Shown piece after piece: positions 29,003-37,789 of a stretch of 64,000 nt of DNA. Origin of the DNA: Thiothrix unzii (GTDB taxonomy: Bacteria; Pseudomonadota; Gammaproteobacteria; Thiotrichales; Thiotrichaceae); contig NZ_CP072793.1 of NCBI RefSeq assembly GCF_017901175.1, positions 806,001 through 870,000 of the forward strand, written 5' to 3'. A model generated the notes under the pieces. The model was not told the origin of the DNA. It did no database searches and worked only from the letters and a program-made list of their open reading frames with translations. Both the position numbers and the translations under genes were made by a program. Positions within the stretch are counted from its first letter, which is position 1. Each line of letters begins with the position of its first letter.

Positions 29003-31156
29003 CTATAGCATGTCAGCGGGGATGCGCTTTTTTTCATGAACTACATACAAGTTATGAGTGTGTTTTGATGCTTTCTGTAAGGCATTGCAAACGGCATCAA
29101 AGTTCAGTGTTTGCGAAGATAAAACGATGAGCATTTGGGATGCAGTGATGACAAAGTGGTCAGTGGTGGAAATCGACATCCCGGCGTTTTCCAGCCGTTT
29201 TACCAATGTTCTAGTATTGGCAATGGCTGACTTTTCATCCATATAAACATCAGCTACAGACCGCTTCTTACAAATCAGAATGGCATCGAGACTGATAGGT
29301 TCTTTCGCTGCCGTTTTGGGGCTGGCGGCACGTAATTCTGCATGGACAGGATGCGCCGCAACCACTGCCAAGCCAGCCGAAGTAATCGCTTCGTAAATAG
29401 CAGCCCAACCTTCGACCCGTGAATGGTGGAAACTAAACGCCAGCACCCCATCGTCCTTCAGCACCCGCTGGCATTCGCTAAACACGGCAGCAAGTTGGCG
29501 GGCAAACACACGGGAATCCTTGTGCTGAACTTCACCGGGAGCAGAAGAATCCGCCCGTTCAAACCATGCATAACGCCCTTTCAGCACGGGCGACAACCAC
29601 GCAAAGAAAAAGTCACTCAATTCACTGTAATGGACGAAATCGAAATAAGGCGGGTCAGTCACCACCGCATCAACCGATTTAGCGGGAATTGGCAAAGTAG
29701 CACTGTCACCATTCAACACCATCATGGCATTCGGTATCGCTTTGAATTGCGCCCATGAATCCACCCGTTGCACATCAATCGCTGAACTGGCTACTGTTTT
29801 AATTGCCCCTAAACGTTCACCGAATAATGTCCGCTGAAAATCCACTTCAAACGGCTCATCCAGATAGCGTTTTGCTCGCAGCAAACGGGATTCAAACAGC
29901 GTGCTAAATGTGCCGCTACTTTTATCCATTCCCCACACCGAGTTTTCCAGCGGCGCACGTTCCGGTTTCAGGATGTGGTGGGAAAACATATGGCGTACTG
30001 CGCCCGTGCCTTCGCCCTTGAAACTGCAAAACATATTGTTGAATTCCAACGTGCCGGAAAACAAACACAGCATTTGCTCCTGAACTGCTACATCCTCAAT
30101 TTCAAGGATGCTGCGCAATAGCAACCCTAAACACAACAATTGGCGGGCATTAAAGAAATCGCGCCAATGGCGGTAGTTATATCCCAGAGCCTGATCGGTA
30201 TTATGGCCTGACCGGACAGACAAGGTCGGCAACGGCAACTCTTCCTGCTCTAATCGGGTTTCGGCTTCGGCATATAAAGCCTGGTCTTCATCCCGAACGG
30301 GGAGATAGATTTTCTCACCATTGGGTCGAAGAGCCATCATCGCATACATACGCTGCGCTAATGGTTTATCAGCAGGCAACAGGTCTTTAATCCGGTAGCG
30401 TTTGCCGTTTGTGGCGGTGACGTATTGCCCCGCTGCTGGCCCTTGCTGGGGATTGAAAGGCTGGGCGCAATGCGGGCAAACCACCTCAGTGGCATCGTGG
30501 CGGTTTTCCATCACCTCCCAACAAGCAGGGCATACCAGTTGGGCTTTCGGCTTTTTCTTCGGATAAGCGTCTTGGGAAAACACATAACGTGAAAACAGCG
30601 GAATAGTTTCGTTTTCCGGGGTTGTAACCGTCTTGACCCAAAAGCAATACAGCACCGGGATCAGTTCACCTGAGACAGGATCACGGGTTTGGTAGTAGCG
30701 GCGTATTTCAGGGGCAACTTGTGCTTCAAGGTGGGCAAAAGCTGCGCGTAACTCCGATTCTGGAACATGGGTAAATGCCTGCCGTACCTGAAATGTGCTG
30801 ACCGGGTTGATGTCGCAGCCAATGGCTTTTGCCCCCAGTTTGGTGGCTTCGCCCAAGGTCGTGCCACTGCCCATGAAGGGATCAAGCACCACTTTGCCGC
30901 TGAGTTGGTGGTGCTTATAAAAGCTTTGCCAAACATCCGTTCCCGGCTCGCTCAAGGCTGCCAAGGTAATGCCCCGGAACACTGAACCCAAACGTGTCGC
31001 CCACCATTTATGGATGTGGTAAATCGGGCGGTTGATTTCCTTGCGCCAGCTTTCCTGTTCGGCAATCTGGCTGATTTCAACAATCGGGAAATCGCCTTCA
31101 ATCGCGGTGGTTTCGCTGGTAGGCAGGAACGGGATGGTGTGGGCGGTGGTGTTCAT
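29003..31156 (-). CDS. DNA methyltransferase with internal zinc ribbon (DUF1156-like)
   Basis: 717 residues. The AdoMet motif I is LDPFMGSGTTLGEA (residues 91-104), and the catalytic motif IV is VTDPPYFDF (Asp501-Pro-Pro-Tyr504), so the enzyme methylates the exocyclic amine of adenine or cytosine. Motif I precedes IV with ~400 residues between, an alpha-like order with a large target-recognition insert. That insert holds a zinc ribbon (CPACWEVMEN ... VVCPHCAQPF). The N-terminal HIHKWWATRLGSVFRG motif is typical of the COG1743/DUF1156 group. Its start overlaps the stop of the upstream endonuclease gene (ATGA), so it is the modification half of a restriction-modification operon. Recognition sequence unknown. 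Confidence 0.82.
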   Translation of the reverse strand: MNTTAHTIPFLPTSETTAIEGDFPIVEISQIAEQESWRKEINRPIYHIHKWWATRLGSVFRGITLAALSEPGTDVWQSFYKHHQLSGKVVLDPFMGSGTTLGEATKLGAKAIGCDINPVSTFQVRQAFTHVPESELRAAFAHLEAQVAPEIRRYYQTRDPVSGELIPVLYCFWVKTVTTPENETIPLFSRYVFSQDAYPKKKPKAQLVCPACWEVMENRHDATEVVCPHCAQPFNPQQGPAAGQYVTATNGKRYRIKDLLPADKPLAQRMYAMMALRPNGEKIYLPVRDEDQALYAEAETRLEQEELPLPTLSVRSGHNTDQALGYNYRHWRDFFNARQLLCLGLLLRSILEIEDVAVQEQMLCLFSGTLEFNNMFCSFKGEGTGAVRHMFSHHILKPERAPLENSVWGMDKSSGTFSTLFESRLLRAKRYLDEPFEVDFQRTLFGERLGAIKTVASSAIDVQRVDSWAQFKAIPNAMMVLNGDSATLPIPAKSVDAVVTDPPYFDFVHYSELSDFFFAWLSPVLKGRYAWFERADSSAPGEVQHKDSRVFARQLAAVFSECQRVLKDDGVLAFSFHHSRVEGWAAIYEAITSAGLAVVAAHPVHAELRAASPKTAAKEPISLDAILICKKRSVADVYMDEKSAIANTRTLVKRLENAGMSISTTDHFVITASQMLIVLSSQTLNFDAVCNALQKASKHTHNLYVVHEKKRIPADML

Positions 31157-31932
31157 GCGTCCGTACCCGCCATTACGACAGATTTTGATGCCTGAGTTAC
31201 CAAGCGGTAGGCGATGAATTTGCGTTCTGTTCCCGCGCTCGGATTGGGAATACGTTCAGCAGTGAGGGCGTTAGTACGCAAATCGAAGCTGTAACCGACG
31301 ACCAAGGTATCAGACTCAACACGGCTCAGACGACCCACTTCCTGAAAGCGGGCATCCGCCTTAAAGCCTTCGGGAACAATCAGGGTCATCAACCCGGTCG
31401 TTCCTTCGGTGAGGGCAAAGGGTGTGGGTGCGACGTACATTTTGCGATCACGGATCATGATGTCGCCGAAAGTACCGAAGCCTTTGACGTTTTTGTTTTT
31501 GTGTTCGTAGTGGTGGTCGGCGTTGAGGAAATCGCCGTGACAAACCACCAGATCGACCACAGGGTATTGCCGCCGCCCACTCAGTTCTGAATAGCCCGAC
31601 AGATCTGCCGGGTAACGCCCGAACACGTAGAAAATCTGCCGTCCATTGTGGTAGCCCGTCGGCACTTGGCTGTTGGAATCGTAATCACGTTCGCGCCCCG
31701 GCCATGCTAGCCCTTTGACCTCATAACCTTCTGCACACTCGACCAAAGAAAAATCAGGGTAAGTGTTACGCCCTGCGCCTTCGTAATGCAGCGCAAGTGT
31801 CTGAAGGCGCTTCTCGAACCAGTTCTGGAAGTGAAATTCCTTGTCCTTGGCACTGGCGGACTCAATAAGTTCACCTGCCTGCACAGCCAGTACGCACTGT
31901 TCAAACACATCAAAGCAGGTTGTTTGAGGCAT
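31153..31932 (-). CDS. Putative type II restriction endonuclease, PD-(D/E)xK fold
   Basis: 259 residues, first gene of the operon, with translational coupling to the methyltransferase. NTYPDFSLVECAEGYEVKG gives a PD-(D/E)xK active site: Asp60, then Glu71-Val-Lys73, with the expected ~10-residue spacing, preceded by a helix with Glu (HFQNWFEKRL). The rest is mixed alpha/beta (IFYVFGRYP; VVDLVVCHGDFLN) and matches no family I can name. The endonuclease assignment rests on the motif plus the adjacent methyltransferase. Placing the nuclease first is unusual for self-protection and may imply separate regulation. IS630 copy A lies 150 bp upstream. Confidence 0.7.
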   Translation of the reverse strand: MPQTTCFDVFEQCVLAVQAGELIESASAKDKEFHFQNWFEKRLQTLALHYEGAGRNTYPDFSLVECAEGYEVKGLAWPGRERDYDSNSQVPTGYHNGRQIFYVFGRYPADLSGYSELSGRRQYPVVDLVVCHGDFLNADHHYEHKNKNVKGFGTFGDIMIRDRKMYVAPTPFALTEGTTGLMTLIVPEGFKADARFQEVGRLSRVESDTLVVGYSFDLRTNALTAERIPNPSAGTERKFIAYRLVTQASKSVVMAGTDA

Positions 31933-32081
31933 TGGGGGAATTCCTTTGTTCAGTCAGATGGATTGTGCGTCTATTATAGCGATTTCAGGAATAAAGTCTT
32001 TTCCAGCGGATTACTGATATGGATTAGGGCGAGCAGAATTCGGATATACGAGGCTTTGGTGTTTTTAGAGGTCGTTTATTA

Positions 32082-33186
32082 AGTAACTAGCTAGAAGTTT
32101 CCACGTATAAGATCCTGCTGGTGTAAACTGGTAGTTTGTCACTTAAGAATGTCCGCACCGATGAAATTTGCCCAGCCGATCCCTGAAGAAATCCGCGTGA
32201 CCTTGCAGGAAATGTATATGAACCACCCTACATTCCGCTGTCGTCAACGTGCGCAAGCAATTTTGTTGAGTACACGCGGCTTTACCCTTGCGGAACTGTG
32301 GTCAATCTTGGATGTACGGCGCGATGCCATCAGTGAGTGGCTCGACCGCTGGGAACATGAAGGGCTGCTGGGACTTTACGACCGTCCCCGCTCTGGTTGC
32401 CCCCGGATATACACAGAAGCTGAAGTAGCGTTGTTGAAAACCCTAGTGGACGAAGAGCCACGCCAAATCAAGACGGCTCAAACCAAACTGGCTGATCTAA
32501 CCCAGAAAGTAGCCAGTACCAGCACCTTGAAACGCCTGTTAAAAAAAAGTTCCACTACCTCTGGAAGCGGATGCGTAACTCATTGAAAGATAAACGTGAC
32601 CCCGTGGCTTTCAAGCGTGAGCAGGAAATTCAAGCATTACTCCACCAGCAAGCGGCGGCTGGCAAGTTGCTTATTTACTACTTCGATGGTTCAGGTTTTA
32701 CCACAACTCCTTGCGTCCCTTACGGGTGGCAGAAACGGGGGAAACACGCAGGCTACTCACAGCTCAGAGCAAACGCTTGAATGTCTTGGGTTTTATGAGC
32801 CTAGACAACGATAGTTTTTTCCACACGGTGGAAGGGCGCGTTGACTCACAAGCTGCCATCGCCGCCTTTAGTGCCTTTGCTGACCGTTATGCCGAAGAAT
32901 TTGCACAAACAAAAATACCTTGCTTGGTTATTCTGGATAACGCCCCGATACAAACCAGCAAAGCCTTTCTTGGTAAACGTGAAGATTGGATGTTGGCGGG
33001 AATTTGCTTACATTTTTTGCCAACCTACAGCCCTGAACTCAATCCTATCGAAATACTCTGGCGAAAAATCAAATATGAATGGTTGCCGCTGGATGCCTAT
33101 AAAAGCTACAAGGACATGAAGGAACTGGTGTTAGCTATACTGGCTGGCTTCGGCGAAAAATACACGATAACTTTTGGATAATTACT
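32082..33186 (+). mobile_element. IS630-family insertion sequence, copy A
   Basis: A 1,105-bp element flanked by TA at 32080-32081 and 33187-33188, the target dinucleotide duplicated by IS630/Tc1-type transposition. Its ends are imperfect inverted repeats: AGTAACTAGCTAGAAGTT on the left against AGTAATTATCCAAAAGTT for the inverted right end. It carries one split transposase. Copy B (44898-46002) is the same length and its translations are identical in every frame compared. It lies between the restriction-modification operon and the SCP2-like gene. Confidence 0.92.
32149..33181 (+). pseudogene. IS630 transposase, needs two -1 frameshifts (copy A)
   Basis: The N-terminal part (32149-32586) has two HTH regions (FTLAELWSILDVRRDAISEWLDRW). 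Reading breaks at an A8 tract (32541-32548): a -1 shift enters LLKKKFHYLWKRMRNSL and the first catalytic Asp (YYFDGSGF). A second -1 shift at a G5 run (32737-32741) then joins PYGWQKRG to ETRRLLTAQSKRLNVLG and the rest of the DDE domain, with DNAPIQTS (second Asp) and PELNPIEILWRK (catalytic Glu). A8-type slippage is a known expression mode in IS elements; the second break is harder to explain, so the gene may be dead. Both breaks are present in copy B. Confidence 0.75.
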
Positions 33187-33199
33187 TAAGTTTGTTAGC

Positions 33200-33240
33200 G
33201 GGACACAGAGAGTCAATACCCTCTAGTGTCCCTGCGTTTT
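33200..33240 (+). terminator. Possible hairpin terminator after IS copy A
   Basis: GGGACAC (33200-33206) pairs with GTGTCCC (33226-33232), and AGAG/CTCT extends the stem across one bulged base. A short GTTTT follows on the plus strand. It lies outside the IS, between it and the convergent SCP2-like gene, so it may have belonged to that gene or stop transcription in either direction. Confidence 0.4.
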
Positions 33241-33244
33241 GATG

Positions 33245-33772
33245 TTACTGCTTACACTCGTTCTTCTCACCCGCCACTTTGCCGGTCAGTTTCAGGAAAT
33301 TCTCAAACGGTGACATGACTTTCATGGCTTCGACTTTGGGGCCTTTGAAGTTCAGCTTGCCGGACATCATCGCGCCCATTGCACCACAGCCAAACTCACC
33401 TTTGCCCATGCAAGCCCAGTCTGCGTCATTGGCGTGCATCAGGTAATCAACACCGTAATCCATTGCTTTGCCATCGGGTGCGCCGCCGTAAGCACAGCTT
33501 GCTTTGCCGTCTTTCACCACGATATTGAGCTGAATTTTGGTCGCATCACCGCATTGGGTACGGTACATTTGCACCAGTTTGTAGCCGCGTCCGCCGTCAT
33601 TTTTTACCCATGAGTAACCATCGGTATCCATCAAGCCACTGGTCAGGGTTGAATCAGCATTCCACGCAGCACAGGCTTGCGTAGCCCAAGCAGCATCCAT
33701 GAAATTCGCGGCTTGCGCAGGAACGGACAGCAACATCAACAACGCGGATGCGCCTGCAATTTTTTTAATCAT
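33245..33772 (-). CDS. Exported SCP2 sterol-transfer-like protein
   Basis: 175 residues with a signal peptide ending AQA (VPAQAANF). The second half resembles an SCP2 fold: YLMHANDADWACMGKGEF, then MSGKLNFKGPKVEAMKVMSPFENFLKLTGKV, the typical GKLxxxG pattern before the last helix. About six cysteines are present (34, 74, 92, 119, 126, 173 approx.), which suggests disulfides in the periplasm. SCP2 domains bind lipids or hydrophobic ligands and are usually cytoplasmic, so an exported version is uncommon. Ligand unknown. Single gene, ATG preceded by GGAGGAG. Confidence 0.65.
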   Translation of the reverse strand: MIKKIAGASALLMLLSVPAQAANFMDAAWATQACAAWNADSTLTSGLMDTDGYSWVKNDGGRGYKLVQMYRTQCGDATKIQLNIVVKDGKASCAYGGAPDGKAMDYGVDYLMHANDADWACMGKGEFGCGAMGAMMSGKLNFKGPKVEAMKVMSPFENFLKLTGKVAGEKNECKQ

Positions 33773-33946
33773 AGTAAACTCCTCCTCATTATACGGTCAT
33801 TACAATCCCCAATACTGAGTATTGAGAACTGATCCAAGGGTATAACAGATAAACCCCGCGCGGAAAAGTGCTGGTGAATATTTTCTGGAAAAACCTTGTG
33901 GCATAATGCACTTACCTTGAACCACCCAACGCCCGGAACTTTACTG

Positions 33947-35524
33947 ATGCTAACAATACTCCGTCTGGTCGCTTTCGCGCTTTTCCTGTACGCACCGCTG
34001 AGCTGGGCGGAAACCGTGTTGCAACGCGGCAATGGCGCAGAGCCGGAAACGCTGGATTTCCACAAATCTTCCGGCGTACCTGAAGCCAATATTCAGCGTG
34101 ATTTGTTCGAGGGTTTGGTGACAGAAAGTGCGGACGGTAAGCTCCAACCCGGTGTGGCGGAATCGTGGGAAACCAGCGCGGATGGCAAAATCTACACCTT
34201 TCACTTGCGCAAAGAGGTGAAATGGTCGGATGGCAGTGCTTTGACTGCCGCCGATTTCGTCTACGCGTGGCGACGTGCGCTTGCCCCAGAAACCGCGTCC
34301 GATTACGCCTTTATTCTTTGGCCTGTTGCGGGAGCGGAAAGTTACAGCAAAGGCGAAAACAAAGACCCGGCAAGTATCGCGGTGAAAGCCGTTGATCCGC
34401 ACACTTTGGAAGTGCAACTCAAGGCTCCGACCGCGTATTTCCTCGGTATGTTGACGCATCATATGGCGTACCCATTACCGCAAGCCGCGCTGGAAAAGTT
34501 TGGTAAAGACTGGACAAAACCCGGCAATTTGGTAAGCAATGGCGCGTACCGTTTGAGCGAATGGCAGCCGCAATCACACATTAAACTGGAAAAGAATCCG
34601 CAGTACCGCGAAGCCGCTAACGTGGCTCTCGACGCGGTGAAATACATTCCCACTGAAGATAAAAATACCGAATTGAAGCGTTTCCGCGCTGGGGAACTCG
34701 ATATTACCGACGACATTCCGTCCGATCAAACCGCGTGGGTGAAGGAAAATTTGCCGGATGCCTTCCGCAATTCCGCTTACATTGGCACGTATTATTACGC
34801 GCTGAATCTGGAACACCCGGCGTTCAAAGATAACCCCAAATTGCGCCGCGCTTTGAGTTTGGCGATTGACCGTGAAATTTTGACCGAAAAGATTACCCAA
34901 TCGGGGGAAATTCCCGCGTATGGTTGGGTTCCGGCGGTGGAGGGTTACACCCAGCAAACGATGGAGGAAAAATCGCTGGATAAAGCTGCACGTGTTGCCC
35001 TTGCCAAACAGCTTTACGCCGAGAGTGGTTACACGGCGGATAAACCGCTGGAGCTGGAAATCCTCTACAACACTAGCGACAACCACAAAAAGTTGGCGGT
35101 GGCAGTGGCGGCAATGTGGAAGCAAACGCTCGGTGTAACCACGCAATTGCGCAACGAGGAGTGGAAGGTTTACCTGAGTTCGCGCAGCCAAAAACAGTTT
35201 CAGGTGATCCGCTCTGGCTGGATTGGCGATTACAACGATGCCTACAGCTTTTTGGGCTTGTTCAAGTCAGACGTGGGGGAAATGAACCCATCCAACTATA
35301 AAAATCCCGAATTTGACCGCCTGATGAAAGAGGCTGAAACCCAAGCGGATGCGAAATTACGCAGCGAGGCAATGGCGCAGGCGGAACGGGTATTGCTTGC
35401 CGATATGCCGATTGTGCCGGTTTACCATTACACCACTCAGCACTTGGTTAGCTCCAAAGTTACGGGCTGGGTGGATAATGTGATGGACGTGCATCCGAGC
35501 CGTTATTTGGGCATCAAGCCCTAG
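33947..35524 (+). CDS. oppA: Oligopeptide ABC transporter, periplasmic binding protein
   Basis: 525 residues from ATG 33947, which gives a clean signal peptide (MLTILRLVAFALFLYAPLSWA). It is a family-5 solute-binding protein: NGAEPETLDFHKSSGVPEANIQRDLFEGL, the cluster motif LRKEVKWSDGSALTAADFVYAWRRAL, and FRVIRSGW-like core QFQVIRSGWIGDYNDAYSFL, all as in OppA/MppA. It captures peptides in the periplasm for the OppBC permease encoded ~460 bp downstream. An ArsR gene on the other strand sits between it and oppB. No ATPase genes (oppDF) are present in the window. Confidence 0.9.
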   Translation: MLTILRLVAFALFLYAPLSWAETVLQRGNGAEPETLDFHKSSGVPEANIQRDLFEGLVTESADGKLQPGVAESWETSADGKIYTFHLRKEVKWSDGSALTAADFVYAWRRALAPETASDYAFILWPVAGAESYSKGENKDPASIAVKAVDPHTLEVQLKAPTAYFLGMLTHHMAYPLPQAALEKFGKDWTKPGNLVSNGAYRLSEWQPQSHIKLEKNPQYREAANVALDAVKYIPTEDKNTELKRFRAGELDITDDIPSDQTAWVKENLPDAFRNSAYIGTYYYALNLEHPAFKDNPKLRRALSLAIDREILTEKITQSGEIPAYGWVPAVEGYTQQTMEEKSLDKAARVALAKQLYAESGYTADKPLELEILYNTSDNHKKLAVAVAAMWKQTLGVTTQLRNEEWKVYLSSRSQKQFQVIRSGWIGDYNDAYSFLGLFKSDVGEMNPSNYKNPEFDRLMKEAETQADAKLRSEAMAQAERVLLADMPIVPVYHYTTQHLVSSKVTGWVDNVMDVHPSRYLGIKP

Positions 35525-35536
35525 TGAGGCTGTGCT

Positions 35537-35854
35537 TTAGCGGAAGGATGAGCAAGCGTGTAAGAGGCTGGCACGGTTTTCAGAAATGCGGTAAAACACG
35601 CGGTTAGAATCCTTGCGTGAGTGCAGTAAGCCTTTTTCGCGCATGATGGTTAAGTGTTGGGAAACGTTGCTCTGGCTAGTGCCGACATAATCGACAATCT
35701 CTTGTACGCTCATCTCATGCTTACCTAACACGCACAAAATTTTCAGGCGCAACGGGTGGGCGATAGCTTTGAGGGAGCGGCAGGCTGCTTCGATGTCTTT
35801 TTCTTGCAGCGATGCTTCGTCCATTGTTAAATCGTAGTTTTGATCGTGATGCAT
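35537..35854 (-). CDS. ArsR-family transcriptional regulator with two sensor-like cysteines
   Basis: 105 residues with a winged helix (HPLRLKILCVLGKHEMSVQEIVDYVGTSQSNVSQHLTIMREKGL; wing HSRKDSNRVFYRI). Metal-binding CxC or DxHxxxH sites are not evident. Instead Cys41 in the second helix (KILCVLG) and Cys101 near the end (LLHACSSFR) sit where the SqrR/BigR/YgaV persulfide sensors carry their redox pair; Cys25 is extra. GAGGGA precedes the ATG. It is divergent from oppB, with an AT-rich inverted repeat in the gap. A role as a reactive-sulfur or redox-responsive repressor is inference. Confidence 0.8.
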   Translation of the reverse strand: MHHDQNYDLTMDEASLQEKDIEAACRSLKAIAHPLRLKILCVLGKHEMSVQEIVDYVGTSQSNVSQHLTIMREKGLLHSRKDSNRVFYRISENRASLLHACSSFR

Positions 35855-35910
35855 TATTTATTCCCTCTAGGTGGTGTTTGCAAAGGTTCCTAGCAGGAAA
35901 AAGCTTATTA

Positions 35911-35938
35911 GCATATTATAATAAACTAAATAATATGC
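35911..35938. promoter_or_regulatory. Inverted-repeat operator between arsR-like gene and oppB
   Basis: GCATATTAT (35911-35919) and ATAATATGC (35930-35938) are perfect 9-bp arms around a 10-bp AT-rich centre. TATAAT hexamers occur within it on both strands (plus 35917-35922; minus 35920-35915). Location in the divergent gap and AT-rich dyad symmetry fit an ArsR-family operator that could control both directions. Confidence 0.6.
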
Positions 35939-35987
35939 CCTTTGGTATGGTTTGTCACCTGTAAATTTTAAAAAGGTTGCGTTTTAT

Positions 35988-36908
35988 ATGCTGCGGTACA
36001 TTATCAGGCGTTTATTAGGTGCATTACCTACCTTGCTGGTCATTATTACTCTCGCGTTTTTCCTGATCCGCCTCGCACCGGGCGGGCCGTTTGACAGTGA
36101 ACGCCCTGTGCCGCCGGAAATTGCCGCAAATCTTGAACGCGCTTATCACCTTGATCAGCCGTTGCCGGTGCAATACGGGTATTACCTGCTGAATGTATTG
36201 CAAGGCGATTTTGGCCCTTCGTTTAAATACAAAGATCACAGCGTTAGCGAGTTGATTGCGCAAGGTTTTCCGGTGTCGTTGCAGTTGGGAATGTTGGCTA
36301 TGTTGCTGGCGTTATTGTTGGGGCTTCCGGCAGGAATGGCGGCGGCGTTGCATCATAATCGTCCCTTGGATCACGCGCTTATGGCGGTGGCAATGACGGG
36401 GATTACCATCCCCAATTTTGTGATGGCTCCGCTGTTGGCATTGGTGTTTGGGGTGTTTTTGCAGTGGTTGCCAGTGGCGGGGTGGGGCAGTGGTTGGCAG
36501 TCGATGGTGCTGCCGGTGATTGCATTGGCATTGCCACAGGTTGCGTATGCGGCGCGGCTGATGCGGGCGAGTATGTTGGAAACCTTGAGTAGCCCGCACA
36601 TCCGTACCGCGTTTGCCAAGGGTTTGCCATTGCGTTTAATTTTGTGGCGGCACGTTTTGAAAGGGGCGTTGTTGCCGCTGATTTCGTGGTTAGGGCCTGC
36701 AACGGCGGCGATTGTCACCGGCTCGGTGGTGATTGAACAGATTTTCGGGATTCCGGGGATTGGGCGGCATTTTGTGCAAGGTGCGCTCAATCGCGATTAC
36801 ACCCTGGTCATGGGCGTGGTGGTGTTTTACGGCGGGTTAATTATTGCGATGAATTTGCTGGTAGATGTGTTGTACGGCTGGTTTGATCCACGGGTGCGCT
36901 ATGGGTAA
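35988..36908 (+). CDS. oppB: Oligopeptide ABC transporter permease OppB
   Basis: 306 residues from ATG 35988 (MLRYIIRRLLGALPTLLVI). Six membrane helices are seen, and the permease EAA-type loop reads AAYAARLMRASMLETLSSPHIRTAFAKGLP with the conserved Gly. The N-terminal RLAPGGPFDSERPVPPEI is OppB-like. It overlaps oppC by 8 bp and probably shares its transcript. The upstream inverted repeat suggests control by the divergent ArsR-like regulator. Confidence 0.92.
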   Translation: MLRYIIRRLLGALPTLLVIITLAFFLIRLAPGGPFDSERPVPPEIAANLERAYHLDQPLPVQYGYYLLNVLQGDFGPSFKYKDHSVSELIAQGFPVSLQLGMLAMLLALLLGLPAGMAAALHHNRPLDHALMAVAMTGITIPNFVMAPLLALVFGVFLQWLPVAGWGSGWQSMVLPVIALALPQVAYAARLMRASMLETLSSPHIRTAFAKGLPLRLILWRHVLKGALLPLISWLGPATAAIVTGSVVIEQIFGIPGIGRHFVQGALNRDYTLVMGVVVFYGGLIIAMNLLVDVLYGWFDPRVRYG

Positions 36909-37734
36909 GCAGGCGTGGCGGCGGCTATTACGCAATAAAATGGCAATGGGCAGTGCGCTGGTGTTGGGGTTAATCATTGCGTTGTGCCTGTTGGGGCCGT
37001 TGTTTAGCCCGCACCCTTATGACGAAATTTATTGGGACGCAATGGGTGTGCCGCCGGATGCGCAATATTGGTTTGGCACGGATGCGAACGGGCGCGATTT
37101 GTGGGTGCGCACTTTGATGGGCGGGCGGGTTTCGTTGGCGGTGGGGCTGGCGGCAACGGCGGTGAGTTTGCTGATTGGGGTGCTTTACGGGGCGACGGCG
37201 GGTTACGTGGGCGGGCGCACTGACGCGCTGATGATGCGCTTGGTGGATGTGCTTTACGCGCTGCCGTTTATGTTTTTTGTGATTTTGCTGATGGTTTATT
37301 TCGGGCGCAGTATTTTCCTGATTTTTGTGGCGATTGGTGCGGTGGAATGGCTGACGATGGCGCGGATTGTGCGCGGGCAAGCTTTATCGCTGAAAGGTCG
37401 CGCTTTTGTGGAAGCCGCGCGGGTTGGCGGGGTAGGGCATTTCGGGATTATTCGCCGCCATATTGTGCCGAATACCTTGGGAACGGTGCTAGTTTATGCG
37501 ACGTTGACCGTGCCGCAGGTGATTTTGTTTGAGTCGTTTCTGAGCTTTTTGGGGTTGGGGGTGCAAGAGCCGTTGACCAGTTGGGGCGTGTTGATTGCGG
37601 AAGGCGCGGCGCAAATGGAAACTGCCCCTTGGATGTTGCTGTTTCCGGCGGGGTTTCTGGCAGTGACGTTGTTGTGCCTGAATTTTCTGGGGGATGGTTT
37701 ACGTGATGCGCTTGACCCGAAAGGGTTGGGGTGA
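36901..37734 (+). CDS. oppC: Oligopeptide ABC transporter permease OppC
   Basis: 277 residues from ATG 36901, overlapping oppB by 8 bp. The N-terminal helix is followed by the OppC motif YWFGTDANGRDLWVRTLMGGRVSLAVG and the EAA loop ARIVRGQALSLKGRAFVEAARVGGVGHFGIIRRHIVPN; the C-terminus LNFLGDGLRDALDPKGLG is also typical. The transporter's ATPase subunits are not next to it, so they must be encoded elsewhere or shared. Confidence 0.93.
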   Translation: MGKQAWRRLLRNKMAMGSALVLGLIIALCLLGPLFSPHPYDEIYWDAMGVPPDAQYWFGTDANGRDLWVRTLMGGRVSLAVGLAATAVSLLIGVLYGATAGYVGGRTDALMMRLVDVLYALPFMFFVILLMVYFGRSIFLIFVAIGAVEWLTMARIVRGQALSLKGRAFVEAARVGGVGHFGIIRRHIVPNTLGTVLVYATLTVPQVILFESFLSFLGLGVQEPLTSWGVLIAEGAAQMETAPWMLLFPAGFLAVTLLCLNFLGDGLRDALDPKGLG

Positions 37735-37755
37735 CGGTTAAAATCCCGTTATAAT
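37726..37755 (+). promoter_or_regulatory. Probable valS promoter
   Basis: TATAAT (37750-37755) lies 35 bp before the valS ATG, with TTGGGG (37726-37731) 18 bp upstream as a weak -35. It overlaps the end of oppC, so valS probably starts its own transcript. Confidence 0.45.
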
Positions 37756-37789
37756 GCCGCTCTTTTTCCGACTTTATAAGTAGCGGCAC

